NCBI GenBank assembly: GCA_039566865.1
Contig: CM076944.1
Coordinates: 7,090,501-7,154,500 of the forward strand
DNA: 64,000 nucleotides
Direction of reading: 5' to 3'
DNA from: Aurelia coerulea
Taxonomy: Eukaryota; Cnidaria; Scyphozoa; Semaeostomeae; Ulmaridae
The notes below the pieces were generated by a model. It ran no database searches. It saw only the letters and a program-made list of their open reading frames with translations, and was not told the origin of the DNA. Shown here piece by piece: positions 11,041 through 23,179 of this stretch. The first letter of the stretch is position 1; each line of letters begins with the position of its first letter. Position numbers and translations under genes: made by a program.

Positions 11041-12522
11041 CGGTGCAAAACGTAACGGGGGCAACTACTTTTTTGAGCTTGTACAGAACTTGGTCAATAT
11101 TTTTTACAAAGCGATATGAACGGGGCAGTTACTTTTTATAAGCTCAAGATGAAGTTTGAAATATGAAATGGTTCATTTTGAGGACGAAATTGTGAATCAT
11201 GTCATGCAAGTTGAGAAATGCTTAGAAGGATGTGTATGAAAATGACGCAAGATGTCCTTGTCAGTCGTTTGCAAGAACGATTCATCAGTTATTTCTCTTC
11301 ATCTTTGAAGTCGATTCCTTCGTTGACAAAGACTCGCGAGGGCAAGAATTGATTTTGTTATGGTCTTTGGCTAATTCATCGGTAGTACTTGACAACATCT
11401 GTTGTTCATGAATACGGGAGAGACATTTTTTTAAGGCTATTTGCTGTGTCATTCATATATGGGAAACCTAAGTCTTGCAAAACCTTTTGTTTTATGCAAG
11501 TCTTGCAAGACTGCCAAGGTGTTTTCAACAAGAATACTTTGAATCGACAGTAGTTGGACAGTTTGCTGCTGAGGCTGTAAAATCTTATCTCATTTTATCG
11601 AAATTATTGATTATTAAATGGCGGAAAGAAATTGGATTTGTGGTGAAGTTATTCGTTAATGTATCCGCTGGTTATTATTGCGAAAAAGAGTAATTTAATG
11701 CCGATTACTGGGATTCTGCTGCGGGTGAAGGTAGGCCCATTAGCTTTCTTGGCAGCAAATAGCTTTAATTCGTCTAGGACTTTCGAACATCATACAAACA
11801 AATATTTTCATGTTATTCCTGGACATAATTCACGTAACATGTGAAATGTTGAAAGCTATATCCTTTTTGTAGCGTTCCTGGAGAATTCTTGAACATAGGC
11901 CAATTTTCGAAGGAATAAAATTCGATGTAACGCCACTCCCTGATGAGATTTTAACCAAATGCAGAAGAACAAATGTGGAGTGGGGCCTATCGAATCGATT
12001 CGTTGTGAAACCAGCTCTGTATCTTTATTAGTCGAATATCCATTTTTTTTTCGTGAAGCAAGGAGGACCACTCGGTGGCAAGCACAGATCAGTGGTTGTA
12101 AGGGGACTCGTCGGCCTTGGCCACAATATGATACTGAAAACAAATGAAAACAAAGTAGAAATATGTAAAGATTTCCTTTATAAAAATAAATAGTTTCTTA
12201 AATATTTTCCCAGGAGTTGCTTACTTCTTTTTGGTGATCTGAAAGTTGAGTTTCTAATGGGCAGTTTCTTATGAAAAATATGAGTAGGCCTAAAAGGAGG
12301 TAAATTTGTTTCACTAGAAGAGGGGCGAAATTCCTGCCAGGGCAGGGTGGTCAAGCTCACTTTCATTGCGAAGGTGTATTATTTGTTGGTCTTGACAGCA
12401 GTACCCAAAACAAAACAGCAGTATGTCGAGTATTTCAAAATGAAAAGAAATTCGTCATTGAAGTGCCAATTTCCAAAATTTTAACCACACCAGGGAAAGT
12501 AGTCGGTGCACACCAGCACCAA

Positions 12523-12587
12523 CCTCGTCCCCAGGGCCTTTTGTCATATTGAGGTCTCCGTCCCAATATGACAAAGGGCCCTGGCAC
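12523..12587. repeat. Short palindromic repeat, GTCCCCAGGGCC ends
   Basis: CGTCCCCAGGGCCTTTTGTC and its near inverse flank a few unpaired bases. Related copies lie at 15430-15498 (flanked by aacct and aggtt) and split around 29795-30255, where another element has inserted. Confidence 0.5.
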
Positions 12588-12924
12588 AGCACACCAGAAA
12601 TTCTTGGTGGTGCACACCGGAAATTTTGCTCTTGCACACCGGAGATCTCGTCGAAAAATGCCATACTCAGTATTTTGCAGACTGACTTGAAGAGAAATGA
12701 GGTTACTAGGAAAAGGAACCTCACTTCCCTTCAGTTCAGGGAATCAGTAGAGTCTTCACCCAGGCTACACTACACCTTTCAAACTTCAAGAAAATTTCTT
12801 TCTGATGCCCCTTTTTTCGTACCTTTTAAGCTGAGCTGCCCTCCTTCCAAGGCCCCCACGCACGCCGCCGCATCACTGCAGCAAACGAAAGTACATCTGC
12901 AACCAGAAGCAGCAGGATACGCTC

Positions 12925-13170
12925 CTAAATGATAATTTGATTAATTTCCCGCCATAACAGCACAAGAAACGTATCAAGCACATCAAACAAAGCATCCCAT
13001 GTGGTGAAGATAACAACTGATTCAACAATACAAAACATTGTTGACAAAAAAGCATACGTAGAAAGGATTTTACACTTGGCTAGGCTCATAAGAAACAGAT
13101 CCGCATCAAGGAAATATCTCATGTGAGTGAGTGATCGAACAAAAAATTGTGCTTTCCTTCTAACTGGCAA
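12925..13170 (-). other. Unrecognised 81-codon ORF, hydrophobic
   Basis: The minus-strand ORF starts MPVRRKAQFFVRSLTHM and has two hydrophobic stretches. No family is recognised and no splice partners are visible. It is probably chance, and is listed only because its composition is less repeat-like than that of its neighbours. Confidence 0.15.
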
Positions 13171-14430
13171 CTTGCATTTCCCTTCCGAGAGAACTGAGTG
13201 AAGTCACAGAGTAGCACTGCACAAGAAGATTGAAACAGGTAAAGTCTTTCATTCTCTGTTTTATAATCTGTCATCGCATTATTTCGAAGGATCTTTATTT
13301 AGGCCCATTTGTTTACGATACGTACGTTGGTTGATTGAAGTAAACAACAAGCAACAGGTAGTGCGTTGCAAAGACCATGAGCTGTATTGCTTCTCCAGTA
13401 GGCTTGCCCCCAGTCTATTTCGTAAAAAAAAATCGTTTAAGAGAAGAGGCAGACTTATTACAGTTGACGAAATAGACTTAGGGGGCAAGTGTTACTTGCT
13501 GTTACTTGTCCAGCATTTGGCAATTTAATTTTTGGACGATGAAAAGTATGCAGGCCTCAAGGCATACTTTCATTTCACTTTAAAAGATTGCTTCAAATGA
13601 GAGCATCAACTCCAACACAACAAGCACAATTGGCACAATTTGTTATGGACCCGATTGGCAATTCTTTTAGGGCAATATCATTAATAATAGAAATTTATCG
13701 ATACACAACCCCCGAGCGGTTGACGAAACAAGAACGATAAGAAAGAATCAGAAGAATATATTGTAAAAAATTTGGAAAAGGAAAGGCGACGATACCGGTA
13801 TTTTAGTTGGGCTTAACCATGACTATGGCTTAACCATGGCTTAACTTTAGAATACCCCGCACTTTATCTTGTGACTGTGACTGCAGACATATGGATACTG
13901 GATACGCAGTCAAGCCATTGGCATTTGCGAGGGGAGATTTTTTCAAACAAAGTTTTAGAAGGTCATCGATAAGTATACATATATGCATAGCAAGCTAGAA
14001 GCTAAATTAAAAGATCGATGTAAAATAGAATGACTAAAAAAACTTGTCAACGCTCAACGAATGGAGACGATATTTTCCTGTCCGTCCGATAAAGTATCAA
14101 CGCCCTTCCACAATCATTGACGTAGTCGTGGCGCTGACTGGGTGTTACCTGGTAAACAAGACATTCATGCTGTGTAGTGAAATTAACGAAGACGATGAAG
14201 ATCTGACTCTCTTTAATTTCGAAACAAAATATGATCTAACATTGAGAGGCTTGGTAAAATCATTCAAAGGTCAGGTCTGTCTTTTTTAGCGACTTCAACA
14301 TCACAACTAGCCAATCACAGTCGTATTCCCCGTTGTATTCATTTTTAGAAAGTACATCCTATGGATGGTGTTGTTCAAATTTCCAGAGGGTGTCAAAAGG
14401 GTGTCGAGTGTGTCTGATATATTGATTCTC

Positions 14431-15093
14431 TTTAAAGGACAAGTCCCGGGTTGGTATGATTGATGATAAAATACAAGAAAATACTGCTATGAATGATGTA
14501 TGATACTTTTCCACTATTTTTCGCCTTCTCCTTGTGAAAGTACGTATTCAAATAAGCAATTTGAGCGAAGTGACGTTTTTTCACACAAACGAACACGAGG
14601 TTGTGCGATTGTTTTTCGCCTCTAAATCGCTGCTAGCCTCTTTATCGTGTACTCATGCATTGAAAATGGCACGAGAACCCGATAAAGAGGCTTGCAACGA
14701 TAAAGAGGCAAAAGACCCCAAAAGACAATCACACAGGCTCGTTTTCGTTTGTGCGATATAACGTCACTTCGCTCAAATTTTGTTGGGGAGACGAGTTACG
14801 CTTCACCCGATGAAACGCATGCTTCCCCCGTGCAGTAGGTTAAAGCTCATGCGCAGTAGTGTTTTGGGGTTGAAGCTCTGATGAGCGCATGCGCTTTAAC
14901 CCACTGCACGGGGGGACACATATGTTTCCTCGGACAAAGCGATCTCGTCTCCCCAACAAAATTGCTTATTTGAATACGTCATTTCACAAAGAGAAAGCGA
15001 AAAATAGTGGAAAAAAATATTATACATCATTCATAGCAGTATTATCTTGTATTTTATCATCAATCATACCAACCCCTTGACTTGTTCTTTAAA
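14431..15093. mobile_element. TTTAAAGGACAAGTC inverted-repeat element with nested insertion
   Basis: Second copy of the 5071-5541 family, enlarged by the nested element at 14780-14961. The arms keep gatgataaaatacaag, gaatgatgtatgatac and the gcctctttatcg motif. Confidence 0.7.
14780..14961. mobile_element. Nested TIR element, TTGTTGGGGAGACGAG ends
   Basis: The left end TTGTTGGGGAGACGAG and its inverse CTCGTCTCCCCAACAA surround a palindromic core (gcatgcg, cccccgtgcagt). It sits inside the 14431-15093 copy; the equivalent place in the 5071-5541 copy (about 5403-5415) is uninterrupted. It is flanked by AATT. Confidence 0.65.
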
Positions 15094-15429
15094 TCTTGTA
15101 CACTTTCTAAGGGGATCCTTGGCATTTTTCGAGGAATCCCTGAAATCCTCCTGAAATCTGTTTGTTCTCCTGGAAATCTTGTAAACTTTATGAAGGAACG
15201 AGAGGACAACAACAACATTGATGCAATGCAATTCAATTCAATGACTGAAAGTGAACGGACTTGCGGGGTTTTTATGAGAAACTTGGATCAGGTCATAGTA
15301 CTGAAAGTTTCTTAATTCAACATGAAAATGTTCCCCTTTATAATGCTGAAAGTTCTTAATTTTTGTCTATTTTTGACTGCATGAATTATAGCTCACAAAC
15401 TCTAACACTGCTACATATGTCTCCAACCT

Positions 15430-15498
15430 GGTCCCCAGGGCCTTTCTTTATACTATTGGGCTTGGGCCAATATGACAAATGGCCCTGGGGATGAGGTT
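15430..15498. repeat. Short palindromic repeat, GTCCCCAGGGCC family
   Basis: It is a 69-bp inverted repeat (gtccccagggcc ... ggccctgggga) around ttgggcttgggccaa. It is the same family as 12523-12587. Confidence 0.5.
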
Positions 15499-16221
15499 GA
15501 TATGTTTCTTGAAATTTAGAACATCATATAGGAAAAGACAGTGTTCTAATACATTCAAACCAAAAATTTCATGTCAAATAAAAGTTCAACGACATATTTG
15601 CCATAAAATCCTGGAGTTTAAGTTTCGAGAGCCTCTTATTAGGCCTTATTACTTCGAAGACATTTAGTACTAGAATTTTTTGAAATGTTGACCATCTAAT
15701 AGCACCAGGCTAGGTTCTTAAATCGTATAAACCAGTTTCTTATAGAAAAAGACGTGTAATTCATTTCTATGCTTATAGAATCGTGGATCTAAGGGTGACT
15801 GTCCAATGACACACCTCTCAACTTACTCCTGGTACCCTGGGTACCCTCCTGGACTGCACTTGCCTGGAACATCTCAGCATTCAAACCAAAACAAACCAGA
15901 TTTATTTCCGTTTTTGCATAATAAAGATTTTTGAAGTGATGCTCTTGCCTTACACGCATTTTTATAAGAAACTAGTAATTTGAGGCGTAGCACATTATTT
16001 TACTGAAATTCCGATGCTTTCACAAAATTAGTTGTTCATGGAGTCACTGGGGAGGAGCGTGAACCTGTAACCCAAATTTCACTTCAACATGACGAATCCC
16101 CTTGAATCCCACAAAGATATCTTTATCCAAAAGAAGACTGGGCATATCTTCACCTATAGGCATTGGCGCCCCAGGGAGCTAGCTAAGCCATCCCCTTTTT
16201 GTGTAGGGTTTGGTCTTGGTC

Positions 16222-16545
16222 CGGGGGGGGAGGGGGGTACTTAGTATATTTGTCCGACGGGGATGTGCCGTTTTTAAGGGTATCGTTTTCATCAATTTTT
16301 TCTAGCACAGGGTATCAAAATGAGGCAATTTTTCTAGAGCAGGTTGTCAAAACATGTCAAAGGGGAATATTCTGCTAGATCGGGTCGTTTTTCGGTCAAA
16401 TTTCATGTTTTTGAGTATATTTTTCACCAATTTTTTCTAGAACAGGTTATCATTTTGAGCGAAGAATTCTGGAGCAGGGTAAAAAAATTTTTTTTCGTGG
16501 GCACACCCCCGTACAAATTTAAGCCAAGTACCCCCCCCCCCCGGG
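16222..16545. mobile_element. G-tract TIR element with 8-9 bp duplication
   Basis: The left end is CGGGGGGGG...GGGTACTTAG and the right end CCAAGTACCCCCC...CGGG. It is flanked by GTCTTGGTC (16213-16221 and 16546-16554). Subterminal direct repeats of gggtatcrttttca and tttttctagarcaggt lie inside. It is the same class as 50636-50926. Confidence 0.7.
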
Positions 16546-17138
16546 GTCTTGGTCCTGGGTGGTTTTGGTTTACGAACATAAGGGGATGGTGCCGCTGGAA
16601 GTCTGAAAAACACCCTGGCCTGGAGTCAAATTCCTGAAAGTGATACCCTGTCCTTGAGCAAAATTTTCGAAAACAATATGAGTGCCTGCGGGGTTTGTTC
16701 CCGGTGCCCCCTGTGCATTTTTGGACGGAAAAGACGCGAGAGAAGAAGTCAACAAAGAGGGATCAAGTAAAGTCTTGAAATGCACAAAATGGAATGTTGA
16801 TGAAATAGAAGAGGGTTTGATCCGTGGCCTTTCAGAAAAACAGACCCATGTAACCGACGCATATTTCCAAATATATTTGATTTCTATAGCACATATTTAG
16901 ACACTGAAACAAGAGGCAAATGGTACTTGATATATGCTTGTTCACCCGGTGTGTAAATATTTGACTGAAATTAATATAAAGTAAGCTTTGGTATAAGAAT
17001 TAATTAAGATCAAGAATAAGATATTCTATATCTGGAAAAGTATTCGGCCTTTTGATCCTTTTTCAACTTTATGTAAAAAAGATTTAGATTAGCATCAAAG
17101 AGGACAGCCCAGCATCAAAGGAAAGCTAATGTACAGCC

Positions 17139-17330
17139 ATGGGTAGCTTGACACTGCTGTTGTGCTTCTATGGAGGAGCGCTGCAACTAATGTGTGCATG
17201 CGGAGGAATAATTTCTATTGTTCTGCGGAGGAGGTAATGCTAGCTGCTCCATAGTAGTAAATAATGTTTTCCTCTGCAACAGAACAAAGCTGTGGGAATC
17301 AAGTACAACTGCGGCGTCTAACTACCCATG
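17139..17330. mobile_element. TIR element, GGGTRGTTAGACRCCGCAGTTGTGC family
   Basis: About 190 bp with inverted ends CATGGGTAGYTWGACRC. The internal motifs are ggaggag, tagtaaataatg and gttctgttc. Other copies lie at 31181-31356 and 55328-55524, with a half copy at 55612-55735. Confidence 0.65.
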
Positions 17331-17372
17331 GTGCAAGGTACAACCACTGATCTAAAAAAAAGACTGATATCT

Positions 17373-17581
17373 TCATGGAGCATTGCGGACACCTTTATTT
17401 TGTAGGAAATTTTGTGGGAAATTCTTATTCGATACTACTACCTTAAGTTTTCTGCGGAGGAGCATTGCTCGCGAAGCGAGCTACCTCTCCGAAGGAGCGA
17501 GCTAGCGTAGCGAGTGAGAACTTAAGGTAGTAGTATCGAATACAAATTTCCTACAAAATAAAGGTGTCCGCAATGCTCCAT
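17373..17581. mobile_element. Hairpin element, CATGGAGCATTGCGGACACC ends
   Basis: It is about 209 bp. Nearly perfect arms of about 70 bp (CATGGAGCATTGCGGACACC at the left; inverse at the right) surround a loop rich in gcgaagcgagct and gagcgagctagcg. It is flanked by an 8-9 bp duplication of TGATATCTT. Confidence 0.7.
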
Positions 17582-17771
17582 GATATCTTTCAGTGTTTCA
17601 TATCGTTGTTGGCCATTGGCACTCTGCAAATGTGATCACTGGGAAACCAGAAAATAATTGTTGCTAGAAATAGAAATTTCTATACCGGATGATAAGACGG
17701 GTACAACCGATGTCAGGCGACAATCTCTGCTTTCAGGCTACACACAGGAGGCAAGGGGCCTAGGTCCAGGT

Positions 17772-18034
17772 TAGACTGATTACGATTGAGTCCTAGTAAT
17801 CGCTACCACCCACCCACCCTACTCGCTGGGGGCCTTTCAGAACGGGATGATTTGCAAAAAAGGGGCCGCCATGGCCCCCCGGCCCCCCCGTCGTCGGAGG
17901 CCCTGAAAACGGCATGAATATAAGCATATACCACAAGCATATGCATATGAAATGTGAAAAATAGGAAATGCTAGTATGAGCGAGTAGGGTGGGTGGGTGG
18001 TAGCGATTACTAGGACTCAATCGTAATCAGTCTA
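17772..18034. mobile_element. MULE-like miniature element, TAGACTGATTACGATTGAG ends
   Basis: It is 263 bp. The two arms are near-perfect inverses for over 55 bp (TAGACTGATTACGATTGAGT...CACCCACCCACCC). It is flanked by the exact 9-bp direct repeat GGTCCAGGT (17763-17771 and 18035-18043). Nine-bp duplications are typical of Mutator-like elements. Confidence 0.82.
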
Positions 18035-18205
18035 GGTCCAGGTATGCTAAAAATGAATTCTTCATTCTTACATCCACCTGGCCGTTTATAGATTTAAAAG
18101 TCAAGATAAGAACTAAGAAGAAATAGAATATGTAAATGCTCCTCTAGTCACTTTTGGTGGCGCGTTGTGCCGCCAACTGCCGTAGGAGAAATGATTCTCC
18201 AGGGG

Positions 18206-18634
18206 TACACGTTTTTTTTTTTATAAGAAACTTGGATCAGCACTTAGTACTAAAAGTTTCTTAATTTCTCATGAAAATTTCGGTGTTTTAGTAGTAAAAG
18301 TTTCTTAATTAGTTTCTTATTTTTTTGGGCCTAAAATTGCGGTATTGTTCGAAGTTGGGCCTTCTTCTCGAGAAAGGGCTTCCATTTTGCATTGACATTG
18401 TCATCAAGAAGAAGCCATGCCCATCAAGGCATAAATGTACCAATTTTGCAGTTAAAAGTCAAGAAAAGGCGAATTTACCTTTGTTAGAGAGACATAGAAT
18501 AAGAGAGACATACATAAATAAAGTTTTAGAGTTTCTTAACTGTTCTTGAGCGTAGTACTAGAGTTTCTTAAATTTTTGGTCATCGTAGTACTAGTTTCTT
18601 ATAAACCAGTTTCTTATAAAAAAAAAAACGTGTA
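18206..18634. mobile_element. TACACGTTTT...TATAAGAAAC element
   Basis: It is 429 bp with inverted ends TACACG-poly(T)-TATAAGAAAC. The interior repeats ctaaaagtttcttaatt and gtactagagtttcttaa. A near-identical copy lies at 29819-30244. It has no protein-coding capacity that I recognise. Confidence 0.7.
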
Positions 18635-18748
18635 GTGCCAGCCCTAAAAACGCGGGTTGGACACATGTCTTAGTTTTGCTTTTTTGCCTGAACTGATAAC
18701 GCTACAACAAGATATCGTTCGATTCGGATTCCTTTTTAGAATGTAGCT

Positions 18749-18963
18749 AAACCATTTCACAGAGGTCTGGGACGGCGGGTTACTTTTCTCGAAGATGGCG
18801 GATAAGCTGCGAATGGGAATCTCCTTCTCACTGCAAACATTGAAATGCAGTTGAAATAGGCCAAGTGATGCACAAGAACAGGTCCCTATTTTGTCCACAA
18901 CGTCTTCCATTGCAATTCCAGAAAAGTAGCGCGCCGTCCCATCCCAGACCTCTGTGAAAAGGT
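18749..18963. mobile_element. TIR element, TTTCACAGAGGTCTGGGA ends
   Basis: The left ACCATTTCACAGAGGTCTGG and right inverse CCAGACCTCTGTGAAAAGGT enclose about 215 bp. Both arms carry ggacggcg and tacttttct/agaaaagta. A minus-strand ORF here (from 18910) is a by-product. Confidence 0.65.
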
Positions 18964-19010
18964 CTATTGGACCTAAATCATCTGCAATTTTTTTCTCTAA
19001 ACCGCCAACC

Positions 19011-19119
19011 TAGACTAACTACTTCAGTTCCTATTTCCGCTTCGTTCATTGAATTGGATGACGGCACTAGCGTCCATCTGTCTATCAATAGCGATAACTA
19101 CGAACGTGTAATCAGTCTA
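19011..19119. mobile_element. Small MULE-like element, TAGACT ends
   Basis: It starts TAGACTAACTAC and ends with the inverse of TAGACTGATTACACG. It is flanked by CCGCCAACC and CCACCAACC (one mismatch in 9 bp). It shares its ends with 17772-18034. Fragments with the same end lie at about 35910 and 54980-55035. Confidence 0.65.
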
Positions 19120-20330
19120 CCACCAACCACCACCGAGCCTTCAATGCCACAAAAGCAGTTTTCCAGAACTGAAGATGGTTGTGCGTGTAGCACTAATGAA
19201 AAGTCTTCATGCTATCGTGTGGTTCTGTGTGCTTTTTGCTGTAAACAAAAACGAGCAATTGTATTTCTTTATTGAAGGAGGCAGATCTGATTATACTATC
19301 AACAAAATGGATAAAACATACAAATTTAGCCTGCGCGCAGACTTTGATCACTGGGGAGGAGAGGAGAGAAAGGAACTACAATTATGTGAAAATTTGTAAT
19401 ACGGTACGTGCATCATTGTCACACATACCATGAACAGAGGCATTGCATCCTCGAAAAGACTCTCGAATTCAATAGTACCTTCTCGTGCCAATTACTGTAC
19501 GCGTACGGAGATTTTAGAAGTGTTTACGGGACACAAAGAGGTCTAGCCGACTCTGTGTTCTTGTTATGCACCAGAGACTCACGAAAAGCTCCTTTAATTT
19601 GAACCAAATTCTGGGAGGAGACACTTTACCCACATTATGGGATATTTATACAGGGATGTGCCCCAAGCTTTCATCGACCCATCCGCCATATGATGACGTC
19701 AATCATACCTTGTGAAACAATAGTATTTCGAGAAATTTTGTGTTTTAACCCATTTTCAGCGTATTGTTTTGTGTAAATTAGACCCTGTATGGCTCATGAC
19801 TGATTTCAATTTGAGCACTTTTATCAGCGTTTGCTCTCAGCGTCCAACAAAGTTCGACGTATGATCGCATCTGTTGAACGCTTTTCTCAACTTCTTGTCT
19901 CAGAAATACGAGCTACATATTCACACCAAAGGGACAACCGCAAACGCTAGCAACAGCAGCCAACTGGCACTCAACTCCTGACGCGCAAAAGAGCGCTCAC
20001 GAGTGGCAAAATATTTGATTTACTAGGAGTTTCAGTTCTGATGACAGAGTGTTGGACAAAAACCGAGACTGATTACTCAAACAAAAATTGCTGCCCTGCT
20101 CAACCGAAAGCGCCCAAATCAATCGGCGCCTTTTCTCGACCCAGTTTCAAATCAAGACTATTTTTCTGCAGAGGTTGATTTATTAGGGCACTGCCGTAAA
20201 AGACCCCCGGTGGTTAGGGAGATTACGGGCGGATGTGCGCCATCTTGACAAATGAAATCACATCCTAAAGTTTATTCATATAGATTTTCTAAAAACCATG
20301 CCTCAAAATATGCATGTCATACGGAATATA

Positions 20331-21215
20331 CCGGGTGCGCCAAAATAAACTATGCATTTTTGGCAGGCCACGATAAATCGTACACTGGACCGATTTTGAA
20401 GATTTATGACTTAATCTATAGCAGAAAGCCTGAATTGGATTCTAGGATTTTTTACAAATTTTTCCGTTTTCACTTTTTAGAGCTACAAGCGAGTTTCTTA
20501 AAATTTTCGTTTTCGAAAACACTGAAAACCATCAAAAAACGTTGATCAAATTTTCTAAAGAATCAACATGAATGGACAAAGGGAAAACATTTTCAGCGTG
20601 ATTTGGAGATTTGGAAATTGATTATTGTAAACTTCTGCACGAGCGTTATTTCAACGATTGGCCTGTTGCGAAATTCTGTTGTAGTTACAATAAAGTACCG
20701 CCCCAAAAGCCGTCACAAAATCAAAAATGTAACAAGACTCCATGCTTGCTGGCCCCATGACGCTTTCTCGCTTGTCTTTTTAACCCCCTTGACACAGGAA
20801 CACAACCTGCACCAAAGCATAAATTCAATAACATTACAAAAGAAAATACATTCCTTTATATCCTTAAAATATTATTACATTTCTCCCAATATAGTACGAA
20901 CTCTCATAAAGCAGCTTACAATTAGTCGATTTCTAAATCCCAAATCACCACGAAAAAGTTTTCTCTTTGTCCATTCATATCGATTCTTTAGAAAGCTTGA
21001 TCGATGTTTTTTTATCGTTTTCAGTGTTTTCGAAAACGAAAATTTTAAGAAACTCGCTTGTAGCTCTAAAAACTGAAAACAGAAAAATTTGCAAAAATTC
21101 CTAGAATCTAATTCAGCCTTTCTGCTAACTATTAAGTCATAAATCTTCAAAATCGGTCCTGTTTATGATTTATCGTGGCCTGCCAAACGTGCATAGTTTA
21201 TTTTGGCGCACCCGG
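20331..21215. mobile_element. Long foldback, CCGGGTGCGCCAAAATAAAC ends
   Basis: It is 885 bp with TA on both sides of CCGGGTGCGCC...GGCGCACCCGG. The arms (about 270 bp) each carry a gttttcgaaaacactg / cgaaaacg segment. A second complete copy lies at 55739-56337 and a decayed one at 49326-49860. Confidence 0.75.
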
Positions 21216-22619
21216 TACACCCACAAATTGTGACGAAAATGGAAAAATTCAATCAATCACATCATTATCATAAGAAAATAAATCAAATTATATACCCTAA
21301 AGAGTTATCCTTGAACATAATACCCGATACATTTTGGTCACACGAAGATGATACAATACACTGATACCCTGAAATTTATAGCTATTTGTGATTTTACCAA
21401 AATGACATCCTGAAATTTATCTTCTTCATCAAAGAATGCAACCAAAAAGTGGCGCATCCCTTACCGGTGTATCTGGAAGTGACCCCTCCCTCCCCCGGGA
21501 AAAACACCTTAAAATCTATATCAGCATGAATTCATGCCATTTTGTGGTAAAACATTCAGGACCAGTTCCACGCCTGCAACGCTGTCTCTTCAAATCGAGT
21601 AATTCATACATCATTCATCAAATTTTAATAGCTCGCCAACTGTGTATTTCTTTCCATTGGCAGATAAGGCATCTTATCGTGTACTATTCAGTTTTGAAAG
21701 CAGGGATCCATGAGGGCGATAGTACTTGTGTGGTTTAAAATGTTTTTTTTCTTTTTTTTATTCATATTAAAATATTACAATAATTCTTACCTTCTACTAT
21801 ACGTTCCTGATTACTATACTACACTACAGGGACGATACCATGGGGAGCGAAAGACTATGACTACCCCATGGCCAATATGAAAAGACACGCAACGTTAAAC
21901 TAAATACAACTACACTACGAACGATTTAAAAACTACTGGATACTATACTAGATTCCGTCCCACATCAGATGTCAGGTCAGGGTTGCGATCAATGCGAGCG
22001 CAACTCGTTCTAGATATTTAAGGTAAATCAAATGCCTGTCATCTGATGTGAAACAGAATTTACAAAGGCATGACTGAGGTTTGGAAGATCTTAATCAAAC
22101 CGACCAGTTTCGTGAATGAAATGTAAAGTTAGTTCGAGTATATTTAAAATGTTTGCTACATTTTTTCGCAGCCGCATAGAGTGTGCTTCTGCAGAGGTAG
22201 TGTTTTTAAACATAACGTTTTTTTACAAGACGTATTTGCATGCATGCATGTTACAAACGGCCTAAAGCACTGCCTAAAACTAGCTGTTAATATAGTTAAG
22301 TGTGTGCAGGTCCAAAACTAAAAAGTTTGCTTTGCGCGCAATGTAAACAATAAATATCCTACTGCTGGTCACATGCATACATGTATTTTTTAGAAGAAAC
22401 CACTTTCACGAAACTTAGCTCTCAGATTACAAACAAGTAGGAACTCCAGTACTTGGAAAATATAATTCATTCCTTTCCTTTCTCTAAATTGTTTCCTGCA
22501 TCATGTTATTCAGAAGGTACTTGAGTAATGTCTAAACTTCATTTCGAAATGTTCAGCATGGTACAGGAAGTAAATATGAAGATCGTTATTCCAACCTACC
22601 ATTCTTTAAGGGTTATGAA

Positions 22620-22841
22620 GGAGCAGAGGGTATCTGGAACTTTTTCGACACTTTGGGGAGGCGATTTTTGAGCTAGGATTAAGATTCATCGAAAATATCC
22701 TTTAAAAAGCAACTGAAAATTTTCTTGCTACGCATGGTCGATCAATAATTCTAAGCTGTTTTTGATACTTATAAAATTCCCATTTTATCGTTTCTTTGTT
22801 TCATTACATCCCACCGCACTCGTTTGAAATCATCATAGGAT

Positions 22842-22872
<31 letters not shown>

Positions 22873-23080
22873 TCTCTCCTCGATTAGTTTACCTATTGAG
22901 AGAGCTCCTCCTTTAAATAATTCTCTCCGTACAATTTATCTGTATTTGTATATTGTATTAATTCTTCGTACTAATTTTCTGTAATGTTATCTTATATTCT
23001 CGTAGTTTAGTTGATTTGATAAATTGTATGTGGTGAATTTAAATATATATGAAACTGAAACTGATTCGATGAACTGTGAC
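22620..23080 (+). pseudogene. LINE 3' end with reverse-transcriptase C-terminal remnant
   Basis: The plus strand encodes SKISFKKQLKIFLLRMVDQ followed by a stop (about 22690-22750), then an AT-rich 3' region ending tgaaactgaaactg. It is an inverted copy of 7818-8290. A run of 29 G at 22843-22871 interrupts the 3' region. Confidence 0.6.
22843..22871 (+). repeat. Uninterrupted run of 29 G
   Basis: Direct count in the sequence. The homologous position in the inverted copy (about 8036) has only a short C run, so the tract has expanded in this copy or is an assembly artefact. Confidence 0.8.
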
Positions 23081-23179
23081 TGGGATTTACTGCAAAACAT
23101 AACTGGAGAAATGCTCTTTGTTAGGCAATAGCAAGAGCTTGGTGCTTGATACAGTAAAGAAACAAAAGAGGCTGATTTT

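Noticed and set aside
18325..18549. 74-codon ORF recurring at 29936-30160
   Set aside because: Both lie inside copies of the TACACGTTTT element; the repetition reflects the element, not a gene family, and no protein domain is visible.
18644..18910. Minus ORF MEDVVDKIGTCSCASL as a first exon
   Set aside because: It lies across a TIR element (18749-18963) and no partner exon follows.
20252..21150. ORFs in the 20.2-21.2 kb foldback (97, 157 and 91 codons)
   Set aside because: Mirror-image translations of CCGGGTGCGCC element arms; the same peptides recur at 55860-56344.
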